A DNA stretch of 64,000 nucleotides, from NCBI RefSeq assembly GCF_000429905.1, contig NZ_AUCT01000003.1, positions 186,001 through 250,000 on the forward strand. The letters run 5' to 3'. Positions 1-8,541 of this stretch are shown here, in pieces (positions within the stretch are counted from its first letter, which is position 1; every line of letters starts with the position of its first letter). Below the pieces are notes generated by a model. It did no database searches. It had not been told where the DNA came from and saw only the letters and a list, made by a program, of their open reading frames with translations. This DNA is from Desulfatibacillum aliphaticivorans DSM 15576 (GTDB lineage: Bacteria > Desulfobacterota > Desulfobacteria > Desulfobacterales > Desulfatibacillaceae). The translations under genes were made by a program, and so were the position numbers.

Positions 1-582
1 AATGAGAAAGCCGGATACTCCCCTGCTCCCGCCCAGTTGGGAGGCTTGCTTTTTCAGGTCCGACATCAAGCAGCCCAAAAGCCTGTTGTCCGAGGGAACC
101 GCCCCGATCTGAGCCATATCCTGCCCCTCATACACCGACACCCTCAGCCGGGCCGGTACGTCCTCCAGGACGAATTCCGTCAGATGCTCCGAGCCCTCTC
201 CTTCCGGGGCCTTATTTTCTTCAAATTGGATTTCCCAACCAAGCAGGCTTTGCCTTAGAGCGGTGAAAAGCGCCTTTTTATCCGCTGCGAACATGTAGTA
301 CCAATCCCCGCGCCTAAAAATCACGCCCGCGCAGACGGCGAAAAACACGGCGGCGATGACAAAATACACGCGCTCCGGAATGTAGCCGGGAATGACCGTA
401 ATCTTGTACATGGAGACGCCCACCATAACCATGACCGGAATGGCGATAAAGGAAAAATGCCTGCGGCTGGATAAAACGATGGGCTTGGCTGTGATGGCGA
501 TCCTGAAGCATTGAATCAAAAAAAACAGGCAGGAAGCAGCGGGAAACGCTGTCAAAATGATATCCAAAGACAAAAAATTCAT
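1..582 (-). CDS. Partial membrane protein of unknown function (C-terminus beyond left edge)
   Basis: An open frame of 194 codons runs off the left edge with no stop. The ATG at 582 overlaps the TGA of the MauE-like gene (ATGA), so the two are probably translationally coupled. The protein starts MNFLSLDIILTAFPAA and has about three hydrophobic segments (residues 5-25, 44-60, 72-90), followed by a soluble part with GDWYYMF and mixed charged sequence. I do not recognise the family. The tight coupling to a membrane thiol-oxidoreductase-like protein suggests a shared membrane or periplasmic job; that is inference. Confidence 0.6.
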   Translation of the reverse strand, partial: MNFLSLDIILTAFPAASCLFFLIQCFRIAITAKPIVLSSRRHFSFIAIPVMVMVGVSMYKITVIPGYIPERVYFVIAAVFFAVCAGVIFRRGDWYYMFAADKKALFTALRQSLLGWEIQFEENKAPEGEGSEHLTEFVLEDVPARLRVSVYEGQDMAQIGAVPSDNRLLGCLMSDLKKQASQLGGSRGVSGFLI

Positions 583-1511
583 TGCCGGGCCTCCAGTACG
601 TTCAAAACCTCCTGGGCATCAGGCGGCCTTTCCTCCCAGGCGTGCATCACATGGCCCTGGAAGACCAACAGAAACCTGGGCGATGACCCGGCGCCCACCA
701 AGCGCCAGAAATGGTCTTCGGGAATTCGAAGGATTGGATACTCGGGAAAATACTTTTCCTGAAATGAGGCGACCGCCTCTTGCGAGTCGTAAGTGAAAGC
801 CAAGATCGGCGGCATTCCTGGGGAATCCCCTAAAATATTCACGTCCATGACGGATTCCTGGCAGTGCAGGCAATCCGTGCTCATCAGTTCAACAAGGTAC
901 GGAGAGGCTGACCAATCCACGGTTTCTCCGCTTAGAACAGTCAAGGGTTCGATGGGCGGGCCTTCCCCCCCCGGGAGGATCACCGAGTCAAAGCTAAAAC
1001 CGAAAGCAAAGGGCAGCCATAGGGATAGCGGCAACGCCGCGATCACTATCGTCAACTTGGCGAGGCTTTTTTTGTAATCTCCATGAAACCAGGCCAAAAC
1101 AAGCAGCAAAAGCAGCGCCAAATCCTCGATAAACGCCTGCCCCGGGGATCGGGAAGCCCATTGGCCGAAGCATCCGCAATCCTGTGTAACCCCGGTCCCC
1201 CAGGCCCAACCGAGAGCAACCAAAAAAACCGCCAGCATGGCCGTTGCGCCAACCAGCGCCAATCGAACCCGGTAACGGATGATTAAGGCTGCGCCCACCG
1301 CAAACTCCGCGGCCGTAAGCGCCCATACTAAAAACAAAAGCATGGTCCTGTCGCTGACGATGGCGTAACCGCCCGCCTGGCGGACGGCTTCGTTCATATC
1401 CACAACCTTGGCGGCGCCCCCGGCAACAAAAATCAGGCCCAAAACCAACGCCGAGCCTTTTGATATATAGGGTGGAATGCTTGGGAAAGATTTTTTCGGC
1501 CTGTGGGTCAT
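579..1511 (-). CDS. MauE/DoxX-like membrane protein with extracytoplasmic thioredoxin-like domain
   Basis: 310 residues from the ATG preceded by AGGAGG (10 nt upstream). About five transmembrane segments lie in residues 20-175. A CGCFG motif at 113-117, typical of MauE-like membrane thiol proteins, sits between them. After the last segment comes a soluble domain with a CLHC pair at 214-217, which resembles a thioredoxin-type redox site. Members of this family are thought to pass electrons to disulfide-forming or disulfide-reducing partners outside the cytoplasm. The gene overlaps the next one by ATGA and is preceded by two possible tiny coupled frames. The exact substrate is unknown. Confidence 0.7.
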   Translation of the reverse strand: MTHRPKKSFPSIPPYISKGSALVLGLIFVAGGAAKVVDMNEAVRQAGGYAIVSDRTMLLFLVWALTAAEFAVGAALIIRYRVRLALVGATAMLAVFLVALGWAWGTGVTQDCGCFGQWASRSPGQAFIEDLALLLLLVLAWFHGDYKKSLAKLTIVIAALPLSLWLPFAFGFSFDSVILPGGEGPPIEPLTVLSGETVDWSASPYLVELMSTDCLHCQESVMDVNILGDSPGMPPILAFTYDSQEAVASFQEKYFPEYPILRIPEDHFWRLVGAGSSPRFLLVFQGHVMHAWEERPPDAQEVLNVLEARQ

Positions 1512-1518
1512 ACTGGAT

Positions 1519-1665
1519 TTATCCTCCTGTTCCCTGAACCTGCATCGCAGCCACCTTGATACGTGAAATCCCATTGAGGGTCAACGGCCATTTGCCTGGA
1601 ATGCTCCGGAGAAGGGTGCAAAAACAGTCCGCCTTGCTTAAATATGTGGAAAATCCATCGTTCAT
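1519..1665 (-). CDS. Possible 48-residue small protein coupled to the MauE-like gene
   Basis: The frame starts MNDGFSTYLSK, has an internal CFC, and stops 7 bases before the ATG of the MauE-like gene. Its ATG overlaps the TGA of the preceding 38-codon frame (ATGA). No homology is recognised. The ATGA chain is the main argument for translation; chance overlap is possible. Confidence 0.25.
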   Translation of the reverse strand: MNDGFSTYLSKADCFCTLLRSIPGKWPLTLNGISRIKVAAMQVQGTGG

Positions 1666-1778
1666 ACGGCCCTCCGTCCCAAAAACATTGGATCCCGCCA
1701 TACCAGAACCGTACAAGGATGCCGCACGGGCAATTCAAATCCAATAAATGCCTTTTCCGGCTCTTGCGGCGCCTCCAT
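1662..1778 (-). CDS. Possible 38-residue small protein heading the MauE unit
   Basis: The frame starts MEAPQEPEKAF and contains one Cys. An upstream in-frame GTG at 1784 lies about 9 bases after a GGGAAGG stretch and may be the real start. It ends in an ATGA overlap with the next small frame. It could be a leader peptide or nothing at all; there is no recognisable family. Confidence 0.2.
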   Translation of the reverse strand: MEAPQEPEKAFIGFELPVRHPCTVLVWRDPMFLGRRAV

Positions 1779-1784
1779 ATCCAC

Positions 1785-2164
1785 ACAGTTGCGCCTTCCC
1801 TTTCATGACGCATAAGTGGTTCTTTTTTAATTTTGATATGTTCAGAATATAAAATTGAACCCTGGCGCCCATGAACGGGCTTGACCACGGGTGAGGACTT
1901 GGTTACAAGAAATGTAGAAACTTTCTGCATACAATTTGAATGAGTAACATCTGCTGTCGCGGCTTTACCCCGGCTTGTCTCAAACGGCTTTTGCAAGGGT
2001 TATACCCACATGTGCGCCAAGAGCGTCAAATCCATTTGGGACAAGCCCAGATCAGCCGGGGTTTCGCCGCAACGCGGAAAACGCCTGCTGTTTTGATATG
2101 GGAGCGTCTTCTGCTCCCCGCAAACGCTGGCAGGCTGTAGCAGCAGACAGATCAGGGGTATGTG
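1785..2164. other. Divergent intergenic region
   Basis: About 380 bases separate the minus-strand MauE unit from the plus-strand sulfatase-like gene. It must hold both promoters. The part at 1825-1860 is AT-rich, but I see no confident -35/-10 pair, RNA or repeat. Confidence 0.4.
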
Positions 2165-3655
2165 ATGGGGGATCACGCAATCCCGGCTTCGACCGGAAAA
2201 GGCCATTCTGCAAAACTTGAGGACATCTTCTCCAAAGAAGTCTCCCGGAGGGACCTCCTGAAATGGGGCGCTGTGGCCGCCGCCGGCGCCATCCCCATAG
2301 GGGCGGGCTGTGGGAGTTCCGGCGCCGGGCCGCCCGTGCCCAAGCATATCATCCTGATTTCCATGGACACCCTGCGCAGGGATCATTTGCCTGTATACGG
2401 GTACAGCCGCAACACCGCGCCCGGCGTTTCCAAGCTGGCGGAATCTTCCGTAATTTTTGACAATGCCTTGGCCGCAGCCTCTAACACGGCGCCCTCCCAT
2501 GCATCCATGCTTACAGGCGTGCATCCCCTGACTCACGGGGTGAAAAGCAACTGGGCCATGCTTAGCCCGGATGCTGTCACTCTGGCTGAAATACTCCGTG
2601 GACAGGGTTTCGCCGCGGGCGCCTTTGTCAGCTGCATCGCCCTCCATTCCAATATCACGGGGCTGGACAGGGGTTTTGACGTTTACCGGCAGGTGGGGCC
2701 CGCTCCCGGCCATTGCCGGGCTCGGGAAACCTTTTTGGATGCTTCGGCATGGCTGAACGCCCTGAAAAATGAGCGCCGAGTCTTCCTTTTCTTCCATGTT
2801 TTTGACCCGCATTTTCCCTATTCCGCGCCTGGAGGGGAAATCCGGCCGGAGTGGGAGGGATCGAGCCGTAAAAGAGACCTTCCCCTGGACTATCCCGCCA
2901 TGCGGGCGCGCATGAAGCGCGGTTTTTCTCAGGACGAAATTCAGACCTATACGGATTGGTACGATGAAGAAATTCTATACGCGGACCTTTACATAGAAAG
3001 GCTTCTACAAACGCTCCGGGACAAAGGAATGTTCGACGACAGCCTGGTGATCTTTCTTTCGGACCACGGGGAGACCCTGGGGGAGCGCCCCTGGATGTTC
3101 GACCATGGCAGCAAGGTGTATGAGGAGCAAATCCGAATTCCCCTGGTCATAAAATTTCCCGGCGCCTGGAAAAAAGGAACCCGCATCGCCGCCCCCGTGC
3201 ACCACGTGGACGTCACGCCCACAGTCTTGGACGCCCTGGGCCTGCAACCGCCGGAAAGCATGGAAGGCGTCCCTCTGGCCCCTATGGTCCAAAAGCCGGA
3301 AGCCGCGGCCGAACGCTTTATGTTCTGCATGGCCCAAAGCGACCCGGAGCGCACTTCCGAGCTAAAGCAGGCCATTGCGCCTGGAGAGCCCGTGTTCTGC
3401 ATCAGGAGGCCGCCCCACAAACTGGTCATGTATCCGGGTGAAAAGGCCCGGCCCGTGGTCTGTTTGCACGACCTGAGTTCCGACCCTAAAGAAATGAACA
3501 ATACAGCCCAAGTGCACCCCGTTATAACCGGGGATTTAAAAAGGAGGCTGGATGCCTGGATCAGCGCCTCCCTGTCCAAAGGGCGAAAGTATAAAACCGT
3601 CCCATTATCCCCTGAAATGGACAGGGCTTTACGCTCATTGGGCTATATCAGTTAA
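2165..3655 (+). CDS. Tat-exported sulfatase-like alkaline phosphatase superfamily protein
   Basis: 496 residues from the ATG at 2165 (a GTG lies one codon upstream). The N-terminus has a twin-arginine signal, SRRDLLK at 27-33, then a hydrophobic stretch ending in GAGC (Cys49), which could be a lipid-attachment site. The fold is the sulfatase/phosphatase type: metal Asp68 in ISMDT, SDHGE at 299-303, and HVFDPHFPY at 211-219. Where true sulfatases have the formylglycine Cys or Ser (CxPSR), this protein has Thr108 in TAPSH, so it is more likely a phosphate-ester hydrolase or transferase. It ends LRSLGYIS, a tail shared with the 61-residue protein downstream. It heads a cluster with two related enzymes. 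Confidence 0.8.
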   Translation: MGDHAIPASTGKGHSAKLEDIFSKEVSRRDLLKWGAVAAAGAIPIGAGCGSSGAGPPVPKHIILISMDTLRRDHLPVYGYSRNTAPGVSKLAESSVIFDNALAAASNTAPSHASMLTGVHPLTHGVKSNWAMLSPDAVTLAEILRGQGFAAGAFVSCIALHSNITGLDRGFDVYRQVGPAPGHCRARETFLDASAWLNALKNERRVFLFFHVFDPHFPYSAPGGEIRPEWEGSSRKRDLPLDYPAMRARMKRGFSQDEIQTYTDWYDEEILYADLYIERLLQTLRDKGMFDDSLVIFLSDHGETLGERPWMFDHGSKVYEEQIRIPLVIKFPGAWKKGTRIAAPVHHVDVTPTVLDALGLQPPESMEGVPLAPMVQKPEAAAERFMFCMAQSDPERTSELKQAIAPGEPVFCIRRPPHKLVMYPGEKARPVVCLHDLSSDPKEMNNTAQVHPVITGDLKRRLDAWISASLSKGRKYKTVPLSPEMDRALRSLGYIS

Positions 3656-3671
3656 GGAGAGAATACCTGTT

Positions 3672-5804
3672 TTGAAGAAGCAAAACCCCTGCATAATTTC
3701 CCAAGTCATCCTGTTTGCCGGCCTATGCTGCCTGGCGGCGCCCGGACAGGCCTGGGCCTACATAGGCCCGGGCGCCGGAATCGCCCTGGCCGGATCATAC
3801 CTGCCTGCGATCATTGGTTTTGGCGCCGCTTTGCTGTTAGCGCTCATCTGGCCGATTCGCATCTTTTTGAAGGACAGGGCCACCCGAAAGGTTTTGAAAA
3901 ACAGGCCCATCCAAAAATGCGTCATCCTGGGCATTGACGGATTCGACCCCGAGCTGGCCCAGGATTTTATGGACCAAGGACTGCTGCCCAACTTCCAACG
4001 CCTTGCCACATCAGGATGCTTCAAAAAGCTCAAAACGACAGCCCCTGCAATCACCCCGGTCGCCTGGTCCACCTTTCAGACCGGGACGAACCCGGGCAAA
4101 CACGGCATCTTTGATTTTCTGGCCAGGGGCAGGGCTTCTTACGCTCCGGTTTTAAGCTCCGTCAAGGCCGGCGGGGCCGGCGGGGCCGCACCCCATATTC
4201 GCATTGGCAAGTTCAAAATTCCCAGGGGCGTGGCGCCCCAGCGTCTGTTGCGGAAAAGCAAGCCATTCTGGGAAATCCTGGGGGACGAGAAAATATACAG
4301 CCAGATCCTGCGCGTCCCGGTGAGCTTCCCTGCAGGGGAATTTAACGGGGCCATTCTCGCCGGAGCCTATACCCCGGACATCCGGGGGACGCAAGGCGTC
4401 TTTTCCTACTATTACACGGGCGAAAACCGGTTTGAAGACTCAGAGGGAGACCTCCACAAGGTGGAGTTTGTCGACGGGGCGATCCACGGAGTTCTGACAG
4501 GACCGGCAGACCCTTTTGAAGATGACGGCGAGGATCTTAAAACTTCATTTTCGGTGGAAGTCCTTTCCGGCGGCCAGGCCATTCTGAAAATCGGCAAGAC
4601 GCGCCTGTCCTTGGAGCAAGGCCTTTTCTCCCCCTGGACCAGAGTGCGATTCAAAGCGGCTCCGGGGGTGCATATTCACGGGATTTGCCGGTTTTTGCTT
4701 GTAAGCGATCAGCCGGAATTCGCCTTGTACGTCTCGCCCGTTCATATTGATCCGGCGAGGCCTGCGGCGCCCATCTCGCAGCCTGCAGCCTACGCTTCCT
4801 TTTTAGCTCGCAAAATAGGCCTTTACGCCACCCTGGGCATGCCCGAGGACACGCAAGCGCTGGAATCGGGAATTTTGGATGAAACGGCCTTTTTGGATCA
4901 ATGCCTGTCCGTGGAGGAAGAGCGGAAAAAAATGTTCCTGCACGCTTTAAAAAGCGCCAAACAGGGCCTGATTGCATGCGTTTTTGACGGTCCGGACCGC
5001 ATTCAGCATTGTTTCTGGGACCAATTGCAGTCCGCCGGCCAGGATCAGGACAATCCCATCAAGGACGTATACGTACGCATGGACAAACTGGTGGGCGAGG
5101 CGCTGGAGGAATGCAGGGATCGGCGGTCGATTTTTATGGTGGTGTCGGACCATGGGTTCGCTCCGTTCAATCACGCCGTGGATTTAAACTGCTGGCTTGA
5201 GCAAAAGGGATATCTGAAACGGCTGGAAAACCCCAAATCAAACAAAAACCTTTCAGCCATCGACTGGGGCCAGACCAAGGCCTACGCCTTTGGACTGGCG
5301 GGCATTTACCTTAATATCAAAGGCCGGGAGCCTTTAGGTGCGGTCAACCGGGGCTTGGAAGCCCGCAAATTAGCGGAGAAAATTGCAGGGGAGCTGAAAA
5401 GCCTCATCCACCCCGAAAAGGAAGCCGCGCCGATTACCAATGTGTATCATGCCAAAGAAATCTTTAAAGGCCCGTACGCCCATGAAAGTCCGGACCTTGT
5501 AGTGGGATTCGCCCGGGGCTATCGCGTTTCCTGGGAGACGGCCTCCGGCGCGGTGGGAGACAAGGTTTTTCGGAAGAACAACCGGGCATGGAGCGGCGAC
5601 CACTGCATGGATCCCTCGCATGTTCCCGGAGTGTTATTCTGCAACAAGCACTTTAGCAAGGAGGATCCGCATATCTCCGACATTGCGCCAACTGTGCTTA
5701 AAATGTTTGGCGTGAACGTCCCTGGTTTCATGGACGGAGCAGCCCTGAAAATTGGAAAACCAAGCGAGGATTCGGTTGCATGGCGGATTTCCACACCAGC
5801 ATAG
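3672..5804 (+). CDS. Type I phosphodiesterase/nucleotide pyrophosphatase-like protein, membrane anchored
   Basis: 710 residues. The start chosen is TTG at 3672, about 10 bases after GGAGAG and 16 bases after the upstream stop; it gives a clean signal peptide (residues 5-29). A second hydrophobic segment (about 42-66) probably anchors it in the membrane. The catalytic domain begins with GIDGFDP at 87-93 (metal Asp) and the nucleophile motif ITPVAWSTF with Thr128, then TGTNPGKHGIFDF; VSDHGF comes later. It is a paralogue of the next gene: both share a middle block with GICRF and LYVSP. It overlaps the next gene by 25 bases. The substrate is unknown. Confidence 0.8.
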   Translation: MKKQNPCIISQVILFAGLCCLAAPGQAWAYIGPGAGIALAGSYLPAIIGFGAALLLALIWPIRIFLKDRATRKVLKNRPIQKCVILGIDGFDPELAQDFMDQGLLPNFQRLATSGCFKKLKTTAPAITPVAWSTFQTGTNPGKHGIFDFLARGRASYAPVLSSVKAGGAGGAAPHIRIGKFKIPRGVAPQRLLRKSKPFWEILGDEKIYSQILRVPVSFPAGEFNGAILAGAYTPDIRGTQGVFSYYYTGENRFEDSEGDLHKVEFVDGAIHGVLTGPADPFEDDGEDLKTSFSVEVLSGGQAILKIGKTRLSLEQGLFSPWTRVRFKAAPGVHIHGICRFLLVSDQPEFALYVSPVHIDPARPAAPISQPAAYASFLARKIGLYATLGMPEDTQALESGILDETAFLDQCLSVEEERKKMFLHALKSAKQGLIACVFDGPDRIQHCFWDQLQSAGQDQDNPIKDVYVRMDKLVGEALEECRDRRSIFMVVSDHGFAPFNHAVDLNCWLEQKGYLKRLENPKSNKNLSAIDWGQTKAYAFGLAGIYLNIKGREPLGAVNRGLEARKLAEKIAGELKSLIHPEKEAAPITNVYHAKEIFKGPYAHESPDLVVGFARGYRVSWETASGAVGDKVFRKNNRAWSGDHCMDPSHVPGVLFCNKHFSKEDPHISDIAPTVLKMFGVNVPGFMDGAALKIGKPSEDSVAWRISTPA

Positions 5805-7726
5805 GGCGAAGAGCCTTTATTAAAGGCGCCGCTTCGACGCTGGCGGGCTTGACGGCCGCAACCCGCGCCGCTCCCGTCCTGGCCCGAAAAACCCGGCAAG
5901 AAGCCCCGAAAGTCGTCGTCCTGGGAATCGACGGCATGGACCCGTTTTTCACCCACGAGCTGCTCAGCCGGGGGCTGCTTCCCCATTTCGCCCGGCTTGC
6001 CAATCAAGGCGGTTTTTACAAACTGGCCACGGTCAATCCGCCCCAAAGCCCGGTTGTTTGGGCCAGCTTTATCAACGGCGCCGGCCCGGGCGCCCATGGG
6101 CTGTTCGATTTTATCCACAGAAATCCGTCCGGCCAATGCCGCCCCTTTTATTCCGCGGCGCAAACAATAGACGGAAAAACCCTTTGCGGCCGCCAGGGGA
6201 TTCCTTTTTGGGAGGCCCTTGATCAGGCCGGGGTTCCATCAGTCTTTTACGACCTGCCGGCGGACTATCCCCCCTCCCCTTCGAAAAAGGGAAACCGGCG
6301 CTGCCTGGCGGGAATGGGAGTCCCCGACCTCATGGGCACGCATGGAACGTACCAGTACTTCTCCCATGACGGTCCCGGCTACATCCTCCGGGAAGGAGGC
6401 GGGCTCCGCACCCGGATTGTGTTTCTCGACGGGCAAGCCAAGGCCCGGCTGGAGGGGCCTGCCAATCCTCACGATGAGCAGAAGCCCGTTTATGTGGAGT
6501 TTCGGGTCAAAGCCGATCCAAGCAGGAAAAGCGCGGAAATTCGTATCCAGGGGCAAAACATCTCCCTGCGGGAAAAGGAATGGAGCCCCTGGATCAGGGT
6601 GGAGTTCATTCTAAAAACGCCTTTTTACATGGCGGATAAAAAGGCGAACGGCATTTGCCGGTTTTATCTGCAGGAGGCGGCGCCGGGATTCAGGCTGTAT
6701 GTCAGCCCCATCAATGCAGATCCCAGCGATCCCATCCTGCCCCTTTCCGAGCCCAAGGGCTTTGTCCGGGATATCGCCAAGGAGAACGGTCTGTTTTACA
6801 CCTCCGGCTTTCAGGAGGATCACAAGGCCTTTTCCAACGGAATTTTTTCAGCCCGGGAATACGAAGATCAGGCATGGCTGGTGTTAAAGGAACGGGAGCG
6901 CCTATTGGACTACGCCCTGGACCATTACCGGGACGGCCTGTTGTTTTTTTATTTTTCCACCCTGGACCTCATGTCCCACATGTTCTGGACGGACCATGAT
7001 TTCCGGAAAGGCCGCAAATCCGGTCAAAATCATGAACGGATGATTCGGGCCTACCGGGAAATGGATCGCATGTTGGGCAAGGTTCTGGACCGATTGGGCG
7101 CCCGCGCCGCCGTCATGGTCATGAGCGATCACGGATTCGCCGGGTTCCGGCGCCAGTTTCACGTGAATGCGTGGCTGCGGGATAACGGATTTTTAGGTTC
7201 GGGAGAGGCGGAGTCCATTATGGAAGGCATGGACTGGAAGGATGTCCGGGCCTACGGCCTTGGCATCAACGGACTTTACGTCAACCTGAAAGGCAGGGAG
7301 CGTGAAGGCGTGGTGGAGCCAGGCCGGGCCTACAAACGTCTTGTAGAAGAACTGGCCGCAAAACTGGAGGCAATCAGGGACGCAAACGGCGTGCAGGTCA
7401 TTAAAAAGGCCCACCGTGCGGACCGGATTTACAAAGGCCCGGCCTCAGCCCTGGCCCCGGATCTCGTCCTAGGCTACAGCCGGGGTTACAGGACGTCCTG
7501 GGAATCCTGCCTGGGGGGCTTGGCGCCGCAGGTTCTCTCGGACAACCCGTCCGCCTGGGCGGCCGATCATTGCTGCGACGCTTCCGAAGTTCCGGGCGTT
7601 TTGTTCACCAACAGGCCTTTAAGCCGAGTCGAGCCGTCCGTCATGGACATTGCCCCCACCGTTCTTTCCCTTTACGGGCTTGACGCCCTTTCCGGCATGG
7701 AAGGGCGAAGCCTGAAATTCACTTAA
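5780..7726 (+). CDS. Tat-exported alkaline phosphatase superfamily protein with Ser nucleophile position
   Basis: 648 residues. The N-terminal signal GRRAFIKGAA (9-18) looks like a twin-arginine signal. The phosphodiesterase core starts with GIDGMDP at 49-55; the nucleophile position is Ser90 in PPQSPVVW, where the upstream paralogue has Thr. MSDHGFAGF and a late DHCCDASEVPGVLF block complete the metal site. The gene starts inside the end of the upstream one and ends 14 bases before the small LGYI protein. The pairing of a Thr and a Ser paralogue suggests related but distinct substrates (inference). Confidence 0.8.
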   Translation: MADFHTSIGRRAFIKGAASTLAGLTAATRAAPVLARKTRQEAPKVVVLGIDGMDPFFTHELLSRGLLPHFARLANQGGFYKLATVNPPQSPVVWASFINGAGPGAHGLFDFIHRNPSGQCRPFYSAAQTIDGKTLCGRQGIPFWEALDQAGVPSVFYDLPADYPPSPSKKGNRRCLAGMGVPDLMGTHGTYQYFSHDGPGYILREGGGLRTRIVFLDGQAKARLEGPANPHDEQKPVYVEFRVKADPSRKSAEIRIQGQNISLREKEWSPWIRVEFILKTPFYMADKKANGICRFYLQEAAPGFRLYVSPINADPSDPILPLSEPKGFVRDIAKENGLFYTSGFQEDHKAFSNGIFSAREYEDQAWLVLKERERLLDYALDHYRDGLLFFYFSTLDLMSHMFWTDHDFRKGRKSGQNHERMIRAYREMDRMLGKVLDRLGARAAVMVMSDHGFAGFRRQFHVNAWLRDNGFLGSGEAESIMEGMDWKDVRAYGLGINGLYVNLKGREREGVVEPGRAYKRLVEELAAKLEAIRDANGVQVIKKAHRADRIYKGPASALAPDLVLGYSRGYRTSWESCLGGLAPQVLSDNPSAWAADHCCDASEVPGVLFTNRPLSRVEPSVMDIAPTVLSLYGLDALSGMEGRSLKFT

Positions 7727-7740
7727 CAGGAGGCGCAAAC

Positions 7741-7926
7741 ATGCCTAAAATAACCATTGATCCTTTAGTTTATTCCGAGGCCAAATGGGCGGCGGAAAGC
7801 CTTGGATATTCGAGCCTCGAGGAATTCGTGCACCACGTTATTGAAAAAGAGTTGTCCAAGCTGGCCTCGCCGGAGGAAGACGCAGCAATAGACCGGCGTC
7901 TAAAGGGGTTGGGATACATCAAGTAA
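7741..7926 (+). CDS. 61-residue protein with LGYI C-terminal tail
   Basis: A small soluble protein starting MPKITIDPLVYSEAK and ending RLKGLGYIK, preceded by a good AGGAGG. The first 45 residues look like a short beta strand followed by two helices, as in ribbon-helix-helix or antitoxin-like folds. The tail resembles the RSLGYIS ending of the sulfatase-like protein in the same cluster. It is too small to be an enzyme; regulatory or adaptor roles are possible. The family is not recognised with certainty. Confidence 0.7.
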   Translation: MPKITIDPLVYSEAKWAAESLGYSSLEEFVHHVIEKELSKLASPEEDAAIDRRLKGLGYIK

Positions 7927-7963
7927 GATTGGCGGGATAGATTGAAGCATCCGGGGTGACATT

Positions 7964-8533
7964 GTGAAGAACGAACCAATAATCATTGTTTCCGGCCTGC
8001 CCAGATCAGGCACCTCCCTTGTCATGCAAATGCTGGAGCAAGGCGGCGTGGAAGCCGTTACGGACAACGTTCGCAAGCCGGACAGGGATAACCCCCGGGG
8101 ATATTACGAATTGCAGAAAACCCTGAGCCTGGAGGACGACAACTCCTGGCTGCACGAGATGCGCGGCAAGGCGGTCAAAGTGGTTTCGCCCCTGTTGTAC
8201 GACCTTTTATTCACTGAAAAGTTCAAGGTGCTTTTCATGCAAAGGGATATTCGGGAAATCCTGGCCTCGCAGGCGGCCATGCTTGGCGAAGGGCTGGAGG
8301 ACGAATCCCCCGATGCTGAAATGGCGGCGGCTTTTCAAAAGCACCTGGCCGTGGTCCTGGATTGGCTGAACAGGCAATCCAATATGGAAGTCCTGACTAT
8401 CAACTACATGGGGCTCATCGCCGCTCCCGAGGAAGGAGCGAGAATCATCAACGAATTTCTGGGCGGAGGCCTGGACGAGCCGGCCATGGCCCGGGCCGTC
8501 GATCCTACCCTGTACCGGCGGCGTTTATCCTGA
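7964..8533 (+). CDS. Sulfotransferase-family P-loop protein
   Basis: 189 residues. GLPRSGTSLV at 11-20 is the 5'-phosphosulfate-binding loop of sulfotransferases (PAPS as donor). LFMQRDIREILAS matches the later 3'-phosphate-binding strand and helix. It is short for the family (usually 250-300 residues), so it may be a minimal or partly divergent form. It is the last gene of the phosphatase-superfamily cluster; a sulfotransferase beside sulfatase-like proteins suggests a modified lipid or glycan is being built or turned over. It converges with the kinase gene on the other strand. Confidence 0.75.
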   Translation: MKNEPIIIVSGLPRSGTSLVMQMLEQGGVEAVTDNVRKPDRDNPRGYYELQKTLSLEDDNSWLHEMRGKAVKVVSPLLYDLLFTEKFKVLFMQRDIREILASQAAMLGEGLEDESPDAEMAAAFQKHLAVVLDWLNRQSNMEVLTINYMGLIAAPEEGARIINEFLGGGLDEPAMARAVDPTLYRRRLS

Positions 8534-8541
8534 TTTTTTGA

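Noticed and set aside
2165..3655. True arylsulfatase
   Set aside because: The formylglycine-forming Cys/Ser of CxPSR is replaced by Thr in TAPSH.
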